Source: Candidatus Zixiibacteriota bacterium (GTDB lineage Bacteria; Zixibacteria; MSB-5A5; GN15; FEB-12). From it: a DNA stretch of 5,171 nt. The notes under the pieces were generated by a model, which saw only the letters and a program-made list of their open reading frames with translations, was not told the DNA's origin and searched no databases. Below, piece after piece: positions 1 to 5,171 of this stretch (positions within the stretch are counted from its first letter, which is position 1; each line of letters opens with the position of its first letter). The stretch is from NCBI GenBank assembly GCA_030619345.1, contig JAUXBO010000200.1, positions 1-5,171 on the forward strand. The letters run 5' to 3'. The position numbers and the translations under genes are program-made.

Positions 1-45
1 CAGATGATCCGGCCTTTGCGTGTAAGTCAAATTGAGGAAGTCTAT
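1..45. other. Flank downstream of clpC; no gene or terminator recognised
   Basis: These 45 bases follow the clpC TAA. I see no GC-rich hairpin with a T-tract on the transcribed strand and no convincing start codon with a ribosome binding site. The minus strand stays open in the clpC frame after the stop and contains one TTG, but nothing supports a gene. Either the operon continues beyond the window or the terminator lies further on. Confidence 0.4.
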
Positions 46-2496
46 TTAGTGAACTTCTTCCTTCTTTTCCGAACCCTTGCCGTTGAAATCGAAAGTCAGT
101 TTCTCGTTGTCAGTACCGATCAACAGTTCACTGTCACCGGCATGCTGACCGCGAAGAATCTCTTCGGCCAACGGATCCTCAAGATAGCGCTGCAACGCTC
201 TCTTGAGCGGACGGGCGCCATACTCGGGATCGTACCCCTTGTCGGTCAGGAAGATCCGAGCTTCTCCTGTCAGTTGGAAGCTAATTCCCTTTTCGGCCAG
301 ACGCTTGGCAATGTCCGTCACCAGGATATTGATGATCTTGGCAATATGCTCGCGTTCCAAATGATGGAACACAATTGATTCATCAATACGATTAAGCAAT
401 TCAGGGTTAAACAGCTTCTTCAACGAGGCTATAATCTTCTTTTTCATCCCCTCGTAAGATGAATCCACCGACTCAGCATCGAATCCGACAGCCTTGCTGT
501 CGCGGATTTCTTTGGTGCCGATATTCGAAGTCATAATCACCACAGTGTTTTTGAAATCGACCTTACGACCGAACGAATCAGTAAGAGTACCGTCGTCCAT
601 CAACTGAAGCAGAATATTGAATACATCCGGATGGGCTTTCTCAATTTCATCAAGCAGCACGACTGAGTACGGTTTGCGTCTTACTTTTTCAGTCAGCTGT
701 CCGCCTTCTTCGTAGCCAACATAGCCGGGAGGTGCGCCGATCAGACGCGAGACGGCGAACTTCTCCATATACTCCGACATATCGATACGAATCAGTGAAT
801 CGTAATCATCAAAAAGGAACTTGGCCAATTGCCGCGCCAGTTCGGTTTTGCCAACTCCGGTTGGTCCAAGGAACAAGAAAGTACCAATAGGACGCCTGGG
901 ATCACCCAGTCCGGCGCGGGCCCGACGGATTGACTGCGACAAAGTTGTGATGGCTTCTTCCTGACCTACCAGGACCTCGCCCAGTTCTTCCTCCATCCGC
1001 AACAGACGTTTCGATTCGGCCTCTTCCATTCGGAAGACCGGCACACCGGTCATCTTGGACAGAACAATCGCAACATCGTCAGCCGACAGAATTATTTTTT
1101 CCTGCTCGCGGGCTTCTTCCCATTCTTTCTGGAGATTGGCCAGCTTTTCCTTTTTGATTTTAATATTATCGCGAAGTTGCGCTGCCGTTTCAAACGCCTG
1201 GTTCTTGACTGCTTGCTCTTTTTCCAAGACAAGTTCGCTCACTTCAGTTTCTATCTCTGAAAATTCTTTGGGTCTCGTATACGAGGCCAGATGAGCACGC
1301 GATCCGGCCTCATCGATCAGGTCAATCGCTTTGTCCGGCTGGAATTTACCAGACACATATCTATTTGTCAGCACCACTGATGCTTCAATCGCCTCATCGG
1401 AAATGACTAACTTGTGATGTTCCTCATACTTGTGACGAAGACCCTTAAGAATCTTAACCGTATCTTCTGCCGAGGGCGGCTCAACCATGACGGTCTGAAA
1501 GCGTCTTTCCAAAGCGCCGTCTTTCTCGATAAACTTCCGAAACTCGTTCAAAGTTGTTGCGCCGATACAGCGTAGTTCGCCCCGAGCGAGTGACGGTTTG
1601 AAAATGTTTGAGGCATCAAGCGATCCCTCAGCGCCACCGGCCCCGACGATAGTATGAAGCTCGTCGATGAATATGATCACATCGGTAGCGTTGATAATTT
1701 CCGTCATGACGGCTTTGAGCCGCTCTTCAAACTGTCCGCGATACTTGGTGCCAGCGACAAGAGAGGCCATATCAAGCGTTACCACGCGTTTGTTCTCCAG
1801 CGTCTGCGGCACACGATTTTCAACTATGCGCTGAGCAAGTCCCTCGGCAATAGCAGTCTTACCAACACCCGGTTCACCTATCAGGACCGGATTATTTTTC
1901 TTGCGACGGGAAAGTACCTGAGAAACACGTTCAATCTCGTCATCGCGACCGATGATCGGATCGAGTTTCCCCTTGCGAGCTAACTCGGTAAGGTCTCGTC
2001 CAAAATGATCCAGTGCCGGAGTCTTGGATTTTTTGCGCTTTTTCTTAAACGAAGATGGTTTGCCGCTCTGGATATTTTTGAGCTCTTCGTACGCTTCTTT
2101 GTAATCAATCTCATAGGTGGATAGCACCTGCGATGCTACTCCCTCTTCATCTTTGAGAAGGGCCAACAGAATATGCTCGGTATCAATATCTTTGGACTTG
2201 AGTGCGCGCGCTTCCTGACCGGAAACTTCGAGCGTCTTTTTTGCTCGAGCCGTGAGAGGAAGCTGTCCCATCGTCATAGTGCCACCAGAAGGTTGGACGA
2301 CCTCTTCAATCGAAGCTTTCAGATCAGACAACTCCAACCCGAGGTTATTGATAACCTCAGCGGCGCGGCCTTCACCAAGTTTTATCAGGCCCAACAGGAG
2401 ATGTTCGGTGCCGATATAATCGTGCCTAAGTCGCGCGGCTTCATCACGGGCGTGCTCAATTGCCTTCCTGGCTGGCTCTGTAAACATCTCATTCAT
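46..2496 (-). CDS. clpC: ClpC, AAA+ protease ATPase subunit (Hsp100 unfoldase)
   Basis: This 816-residue protein is a full-length ClpC (Bacillus about 810). It is a hexameric unfoldase that threads substrates into ClpP. Domains: double Clp-N repeat (about 1-145) with TEH motifs at 30-32 and 106-108, whose Glu31 and Glu107 correspond to the phospho-arginine-binding acids of Bacillus ClpC; a basic linker (KKKRKKSK, 151-158); D1 with Walker A GEPGVGKT (207-214), pore loop KYRG (251-254), Walker B VIIFIDE (273-279) and Arg finger region ERRF (330-333); a short M-domain (about 410-470) with a UVR motif (FETAAQLRD, 435-443), which separates ClpC from ClpA and ClpB; D2 with Walker A GPTGVGKT (544-551), pore loop GYVGYEEGG (591-599), Walker B VVLLDE (612-617) and sensor-2 GARPLKR (760-766). 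VGF at 670-672 sits where the ClpP-docking loop is expected. The tail is charged. It follows mcsB by 77 bp. All catalytic motifs are intact. Confidence 0.97.
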   Translation of the reverse strand: MNEMFTEPARKAIEHARDEAARLRHDYIGTEHLLLGLIKLGEGRAAEVINNLGLELSDLKASIEEVVQPSGGTMTMGQLPLTARAKKTLEVSGQEARALKSKDIDTEHILLALLKDEEGVASQVLSTYEIDYKEAYEELKNIQSGKPSSFKKKRKKSKTPALDHFGRDLTELARKGKLDPIIGRDDEIERVSQVLSRRKKNNPVLIGEPGVGKTAIAEGLAQRIVENRVPQTLENKRVVTLDMASLVAGTKYRGQFEERLKAVMTEIINATDVIIFIDELHTIVGAGGAEGSLDASNIFKPSLARGELRCIGATTLNEFRKFIEKDGALERRFQTVMVEPPSAEDTVKILKGLRHKYEEHHKLVISDEAIEASVVLTNRYVSGKFQPDKAIDLIDEAGSRAHLASYTRPKEFSEIETEVSELVLEKEQAVKNQAFETAAQLRDNIKIKKEKLANLQKEWEEAREQEKIILSADDVAIVLSKMTGVPVFRMEEAESKRLLRMEEELGEVLVGQEEAITTLSQSIRRARAGLGDPRRPIGTFLFLGPTGVGKTELARQLAKFLFDDYDSLIRIDMSEYMEKFAVSRLIGAPPGYVGYEEGGQLTEKVRRKPYSVVLLDEIEKAHPDVFNILLQLMDDGTLTDSFGRKVDFKNTVVIMTSNIGTKEIRDSKAVGFDAESVDSSYEGMKKKIIASLKKLFNPELLNRIDESIVFHHLEREHIAKIINILVTDIAKRLAEKGISFQLTGEARIFLTDKGYDPEYGARPLKRALQRYLEDPLAEEILRGQHAGDSELLIGTDNEKLTFDFNGKGSEKKEEVH

Positions 2497-2505
2497 GTTG
2501 GATAA

Positions 2506-2510
2506 TCCTT
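2506..2510 (-). promoter_or_regulatory. Ribosome binding site of clpC
   Basis: The minus strand reads AAGGA, 9 nt before the ATG at 2496-2494. Reading upstream in the clpC frame, no other start codon appears before an in-frame TAG in the gap. This supports the first Met over the internal Met4. Confidence 0.6.
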
Positions 2511-2542
2511 TATATATGCAAAAACATTCGTTCTTCTATTTT

Positions 2543-2548
2543 ATTATA
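2543..2548 (-). promoter_or_regulatory. Candidate -10 box of an internal promoter before clpC
   Basis: The 77-bp mcsB-clpC gap is AT-rich, and its minus strand contains a perfect TATAAT, about 46 nt before the clpC ATG. No convincing -35 hexamer is seen at 16-18 nt upstream (the sequence there is close to ACGGCA), so a housekeeping-type promoter is only weakly supported. If real, it would let clpC be expressed apart from mcsA-mcsB. A chance match in AT-rich DNA is quite possible. Confidence 0.25.
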
Positions 2549-2573
2549 CGATTGGCAGACAACAATGCCGTCA

Positions 2574-3635
2574 CTATTCCCGCCCTCGCAGTTTCTCACG
2601 CACCATCTGCGCCCGAACAAAATCCCGTTTAATATTGTCCATTTCGCTGCCGTAGTACTTCTGCAAATGGGCCGGCTGTGAAATCAAGAGGATATCGTTG
2701 AGTATCGCCGTATCAAGAAAATCAATGATCTTCATAGCGTGCCCCAGTCGGACGGCCGAAAGAAGGTTCATGACTTCCTCTGAGGTCAACACGCGAGCAT
2801 GCTTTAAGATTCCGTAGGCACGCCAAATTTTGTCTTCGATCATATCAGCTGCTTCATCAATGAGCCGTTTTCTCGCGCCCGCTTCCTTATCGATAATTTC
2901 GCGGGTAACATTTTCGAGCCGGTGTAATATTTCTTCTTCAGTAATGCCAAGCGTATTCTGATTGGAAATCTGAAATAGATTGCCGAGCACGTCGGTGCCT
3001 TCGCCATAAAATCCACGGACAACCAGATCACTGCGCGTAATGTATGAAATTACTTTTTCAATCTCACGCGTGAGAACAAGTCCAGGCAGATGGATAAGTA
3101 CCGAGGCACGCATGCCGGTCCCGGCATTTGTCGGACAGGCAGTTAAGTAACCGAAATCAGGATCGTAACTGTATTCCAGGTACCGCCCAATTTCCGCATC
3201 AAAGCGGCAGGCCATTTCATACGAGCCTCTGGGGTCCAGACCCGGAGACAATCCTTGCACCCGGAGATGGTCTTCTTCGTTGATCATAATTGAGACGCGT
3301 TCGGTTGAGTCCACAAAGAGTGCCTTGGTCGTTTCGCCGTTTAGAAAGGTCGGTGAAACTAAATGGCGTTCAACCAGAAAATTGGCATCAAGGTCATTTA
3401 TATCGGAAGCCTTAATGTAGATTCCATCGGCCAGAATCTTGGAACGTGCCACTGTGGAATCAAAGTAACCGACCACACGCTTCTTGGTCTCAAGATCAGC
3501 CGAGGGAGGAAATTTGCAGCCAGCTACGTTGCGAGCCAGCCGAACCCGGGTTGACAACATAACCAGAGCTTCATCACCCTTTCCCGTCAACCAGGCCGCT
3601 GGAGATTTTGACATATCTTCAAACATGGTGCTCAC
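2574..3635 (-). CDS. mcsB: McsB, ATP:protein arginine phosphotransferase
   Basis: This 353-residue protein has the phosphagen-kinase (ATP:guanido phosphotransferase) catalytic fold and would transfer phosphate from ATP to arginine side chains of proteins, tagging them for ClpCP. Visible motifs are STRVRLARN (28-36, nucleotide binding), NEEDHLR (119-125, with Glu121), ACPTNAGTGMRAS (166-178, with the catalytic Cys167) and RGFYGEGTD (207-215, with Glu212). The C-terminal RDFVRA (337-342) matches the RDxxRA phospho-arginine pocket that allosterically regulates McsB. From memory, these residue numbers coincide with those reported for the Bacillus enzyme. The family lacks the N-terminal domain of creatine/arginine kinases, as here. 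The start is probably GTG, 3 bp after the mcsA stop; the ATG at codon 4 is the alternative. mcsA upstream and clpC downstream fit its role. No defect is seen. Confidence 0.96.
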   Translation of the reverse strand: MSTMFEDMSKSPAAWLTGKGDEALVMLSTRVRLARNVAGCKFPPSADLETKKRVVGYFDSTVARSKILADGIYIKASDINDLDANFLVERHLVSPTFLNGETTKALFVDSTERVSIMINEEDHLRVQGLSPGLDPRGSYEMACRFDAEIGRYLEYSYDPDFGYLTACPTNAGTGMRASVLIHLPGLVLTREIEKVISYITRSDLVVRGFYGEGTDVLGNLFQISNQNTLGITEEEILHRLENVTREIIDKEAGARKRLIDEAADMIEDKIWRAYGILKHARVLTSEEVMNLLSAVRLGHAMKIIDFLDTAILNDILLISQPAHLQKYYGSEMDNIKRDFVRAQMVREKLRGRE

Positions 3636-3638
3636 AAT

Positions 3639-4178
3639 TTATTCCCTTGCCTGCTCGTTTACCGATAATTCGCTGCGGAGTGTTTTCAGCTTGTCTCTGA
3701 TCTCAGCCGCTCGTTCAAAATCTTCGGATTCAATCGCTTTGGAAAGTTGCTCCTCAAGGCGCTCTTCTTCGCGGATTGGCAAAGGTTGAGAGTCTTTGTC
3801 AACATTAAGTAATCCCGGAGTTTTGCCGCGATGGAGCGAAGCGCCGTGAATCTTGCGCATGATTGTCTGAAGTGACTCTCTGAAAGTTGTGTAGCATTCA
3901 CTGCACCCAAATCTACCCAGTTGGGCAAACTCGTCGAAAGTAAGCCCACACTGCTTACAGGTCAATCCCTCGGTTTTGGCTTTGGTCAGACTGCTCGGCA
4001 TTTTGGTGGCAATACCGGAAAGTATCTCGGCCAATGGGAACGGAATATTTTCCAATGGAGAATGGAATCCACGCGCCGCGGCACATTCTTTGCACAACGA
4101 CAGACTCATTTTCTCATTATTGATAATCTGAGTCAAATGAACGTGTGCTTCTCTTTTTTTGCAGTCCTGGCAAATCAT
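3639..4178 (-). CDS. mcsA: McsA, zinc-finger/UVR activator of protein-arginine kinase McsB
   Basis: This is a 179-residue McsA-type protein, near the family's usual size (about 170-185). In Firmicutes McsA binds zinc, activates the arginine kinase McsB and helps deliver clients to ClpC. Four CxxC pairs are visible: C3/C6 and C29/C32 in the first half (MICQDCKKREAHVHLTQI is the typical family start), then C74/C77 and C92/C95, with the FGCSECYTTF stretch typical of McsA. A charged C-terminal segment (about 138-170) holds a UVR motif (DFERAAEIRDKLKTL), shared in form with the ClpC M-domain and with UvrB/UvrC. All eight cysteines are intact. The start is supported by GGAG 6 nt upstream. The gene ends 3 bp before mcsB, implying tight translational coupling, which fits a protein that works in complex with McsB. 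Confidence 0.93.
   Translation of the reverse strand: MICQDCKKREAHVHLTQIINNEKMSLSLCKECAAARGFHSPLENIPFPLAEILSGIATKMPSSLTKAKTEGLTCKQCGLTFDEFAQLGRFGCSECYTTFRESLQTIMRKIHGASLHRGKTPGLLNVDKDSQPLPIREEERLEEQLSKAIESEDFERAAEIRDKLKTLRSELSVNEQARE
3643..3648 (-). promoter_or_regulatory. Ribosome binding site deciding the GTG start of mcsB
   Basis: The minus strand reads AAGGGA inside the last codons of mcsA, 7 nt before a GTG at 3635-3633. The first in-frame ATG (3626-3624, codon 4) would be 16 nt away, too far for this site, and has no better one of its own. This favours GTG, giving a protein that starts MSTMFEDMSK. The site is not a perfect AGGAGG, so initiation at the ATG cannot be excluded. Confidence 0.5.
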
Positions 4179-4184
4179 ATTTTT

Positions 4185-4188
4185 CTCC
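4185..4188 (-). promoter_or_regulatory. Ribosome binding site of mcsA
   Basis: The minus strand reads GGAG, 6 nt before the mcsA ATG at 4178-4176, within the 24-bp gap after lolD. This is ordinary spacing and supports the chosen start. The gap has no room for an independent promoter plus leader, so mcsA is probably translated from the lolD transcript or from a promoter inside lolD. Confidence 0.6.
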
Positions 4189-4202
4189 GCATAATAGCGA
4201 GC

Positions 4203-4886
4203 TTATGACTTTATCTTTCCGTCCACAATTTCTAACTCACGGTGACAACCGGCAGCCAATTCCCGATTGTGAGTAGCGATAATAAAGGCGGTCGAGTTTT
4301 TCTCATTCAATTCAAATAGCAAATCATGCAACCTGCCGCCGGTGCCAATGTCCAGATTACCCGAAGGCTCATCGGCCAGAACAATTTCCGGCTCGTTTGC
4401 CAGGGCTCTCGCTACCGCCACACGCTGCTGTTCACCTCCCGACAGTTGCCGGGGAAGGTGACTGGCTCTACCACTTAAACCAACTTGCTCCAAAAGGAGT
4501 TCCCCTTTTCGCCTGGCCTCACTCTTAGAGCGGCCCGCCACCATCAGGGGCATCATCACATTCTCAAGGGCATCAAAATCTTCCAGCAGGTAGTGAAATT
4601 GGAAAATAAAACCGACCCAGTCATTTCTAAACCGTGCCAGTACATCCTGAGATTTATTGGAAAGATTTTCTCCGTCAATTAAGACTTCCCCTTTAGTCGG
4701 CTTATCAAGCCCTCCCAGCAGATGTAAAAGAGTAGACTTCCCTACTCCGGATTCACCCGTAATGGAAATCATTTCCCCTTTTTTCACCGTAAGACTCAGT
4801 CCCTTGAGAACTTGCAGCTTACCGTCGGGAGTCCGAAATTCACGATGTAGGTCAGTTGCTGTCACTATGTCCTTCCGACTTTCCAT
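4203..4886 (-). CDS. lolD: Lipoprotein-releasing system ATP-binding protein LolD
   Basis: This 227-residue ABC ATPase is close to the usual LolD length (about 230). It would power release of outer-membrane-bound lipoproteins from the inner membrane through LolC/E permeases. Visible motifs in order are Walker A GESGVGKST (44-52), Q-loop VGFIFQ (91-96) followed by the LLEDFDALENV stretch, signature LSGGEQQR (148-155), Walker B IVLADEP with catalytic Glu173 (168-174), D-loop SGNLD (175-179) and H-loop His206. The LADEPSGNLD form is typical of the LolD/MacB/FtsE branch. The permease tail 91 bp upstream favours LolD; a MacB-like or other FtsX-partner ATPase is the alternative. The ATG is fixed by an in-frame TAG six bases before it and a GGGGGAGGA site. 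The stop is 24 bp before mcsA, so the two are probably cotranscribed. All catalytic residues are present. Confidence 0.9.
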   Translation of the reverse strand: MESRKDIVTATDLHREFRTPDGKLQVLKGLSLTVKKGEMISITGESGVGKSTLLHLLGGLDKPTKGEVLIDGENLSNKSQDVLARFRNDWVGFIFQFHYLLEDFDALENVMMPLMVAGRSKSEARRKGELLLEQVGLSGRASHLPRQLSGGEQQRVAVARALANEPEIVLADEPSGNLDIGTGGRLHDLLFELNEKNSTAFIIATHNRELAAGCHRELEIVDGKIKS

Positions 4887-4898
4887 AATCTATCTAAG

Positions 4899-4907
4899 TC
4901 CTCCCCC
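4899..4907 (-). promoter_or_regulatory. Ribosome binding site of lolD
   Basis: On the minus strand this reads GGGGGAGGA, a strong Shine-Dalgarno match. About 12 nt separate it from the ATG at 4886-4884, slightly longer than usual. An in-frame TAG lies two codons before that ATG, so no longer start is possible and the site fixes the lolD start. Confidence 0.7.
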
Positions 4908-4957
4908 AATCAATAGGGCTATTTTTATTTTCGCCATAAACGCCAACAAGTTTAGGG

Positions 4958-4990
4958 AATTGCGCCAATTACCGCAGCTACTGGCGCAAT
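4958..4990 (-). repeat. Inverted repeat (hairpin) across the permease stop codon
   Basis: ATTGCGCCA at 4959-4967 and its exact reverse complement TGGCGCAAT at 4982-4990 form a perfect 9-bp inverted repeat around a 14-nt loop that contains the permease TAG stop. The 3' arm in the transcript is also part of AATTGGCGCAATT (4970-4958), which can fold alone as a 5-bp stem with a 3-nt loop. The two pairings exclude each other. No U-tract follows on the transcribed strand, so this is not a textbook intrinsic terminator. An mRNA-stability or attenuation element is possible, as is chance. Confidence 0.4.
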
Positions 4991-5171
4991 ACATCGATTA
5001 CCTCCAGTTTGGAAGCCTGGTGAGCCGGATATAATGCTGCTAAAAAGCAAATAATGAAAGTCACCAGTCCGGCCAGTAGAAAATCCGTCAAGTGAGTTTC
5101 GATTGGAAGATACGATATGAAGTAGATATCAGGCGGCAATGATATCAACTGATACTCATTTTGAATCCAGG
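4978..5171 (-). CDS. lolC: LolC/LolE-family lipoprotein-releasing ABC transporter permease, C-terminal fragment (5' end outside window)
   Basis: This is the last 63 codons of an FtsX-like/MacB-like inner-membrane permease, read on the minus strand to a TAG stop at 4980-4978; the start lies beyond position 5171. The fragment begins WIQNEYQLISLPPDIYF, which matches the periplasmic stretch before the last membrane helix of LolC/LolE proteins (LPPDIYF-x-S-x-LP). A hydrophobic segment follows (about residues 26-48, containing FLLAGLVTFIICFLAALYP), then the short cytoplasmic tail QASKLEVIDVLRQ, resembling the family's usual 'ASRLDPxEALR' ending. LolC/E pair with LolD to release lipoproteins from the inner membrane to the periplasmic carrier LolA. 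The adjacent lolD supports this. LolC, LolE and the single-permease LolF type cannot be told apart from the tail, so the symbol is provisional. A general FtsX-family exporter remains possible. Confidence 0.85.
   Translation of the reverse strand, partial: WIQNEYQLISLPPDIYFISYLPIETHLTDFLLAGLVTFIICFLAALYPAHQASKLEVIDVLRQ

Noticed and set aside
4..378. 124-codon plus-strand open frame opposite the clpC 3' end
   Set aside because: It lies almost wholly antisense to clpC D2, has no recognisable domain, and the clpC reading is unambiguous.
2023..2046. A-rich run in the basic linker codons of clpC as a programmed slippage site
   Set aside because: The frame continues uninterrupted for the whole protein and only six As are in a row; lysine codons explain it.
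1055..2505. Several plus-strand open frames of 79-110 codons opposite clpC
   Set aside because: They are antisense to conserved AAA+ and N-domain coding sequence, with no family resemblance or supporting context.
2554..2569. GGCA/TGCC inverted repeat after mcsB as a terminator
   Set aside because: The stem is only 4 bp with an 8-nt loop and no T-tract follows on the transcribed strand.
2840..4208. Open frames of 63-101 codons overlapping mcsB and mcsA on either strand
   Set aside because: They overlap well-identified genes in other frames and show no domain or conserved motif.
4485..5034. Plus-strand open frames opposite lolD and the permease end
   Set aside because: They are antisense to the LolD motifs and the permease tail; no product is recognisable.
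1..5171. Novel defence, mobile element or CRISPR content
   Set aside because: All coding space is filled by well-known housekeeping and stress families; no transposase, integrase, repeat array or phage-like gene is seen.

Overview
The window looks like a piece of chromosome from a diderm (outer-membrane) bacterium of moderate, roughly 45-50% GC content. It carries a five-gene, single-strand block. All genes lie on the minus strand, so transcription runs from high to low coordinates: the end of a LolC/LolE-family permease, lolD, mcsA, mcsB, clpC. Lol-type lipoprotein export genes point to an outer membrane. The mcsA-mcsB-clpC order is the classic Firmicutes arrangement. A member of a diderm phylum outside the Firmicutes, such as a candidate phylum (Zixibacteria or a relative is a guess from general familiarity), fits best, but the taxon cannot be fixed from the sequence alone.

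Layout: 5171-4978 is the C-terminal 63 codons of the permease, cut by the window edge. A 91-bp gap follows, with a short inverted repeat across the permease stop codon. Next come lolD (4886-4203), mcsA (4178-3639) after 24 bp, mcsB (3635-2574) after 3 bp with a probable GTG start, a 77-bp AT-rich gap with a TATAAT box, and clpC (2496-46). Positions 45-1 are downstream flank with no visible gene or terminator. There is no RNA gene, mobile element, CRISPR array or long repeat, and no gene-free stretch over 300 bp.

How the genes work together: McsA (zinc-finger and UVR adaptor) activates McsB, a protein-arginine kinase. McsB marks proteins with phospho-arginine. ClpC, an AAA+ unfoldase, recognises the mark through its N-domain and feeds substrates to ClpP, which is not encoded here. 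The known functional residues of this pathway are visible: the McsB catalytic Cys and Glu residues and its RDxxRA allosteric motif, and the paired TEH acidic residues of the ClpC N-domain. A complete pArg-degradation route is therefore inferred. Upstream, the LolC/E-LolD pair is expected to extract lipoproteins from the inner membrane.

The most notable point is contextual. The position held by the repressor gene ctsR in Firmicutes is occupied here by lipoprotein-export genes, and no CtsR- or HrcA-type operator is visible. The genes themselves are conventional; I see no clearly new system.
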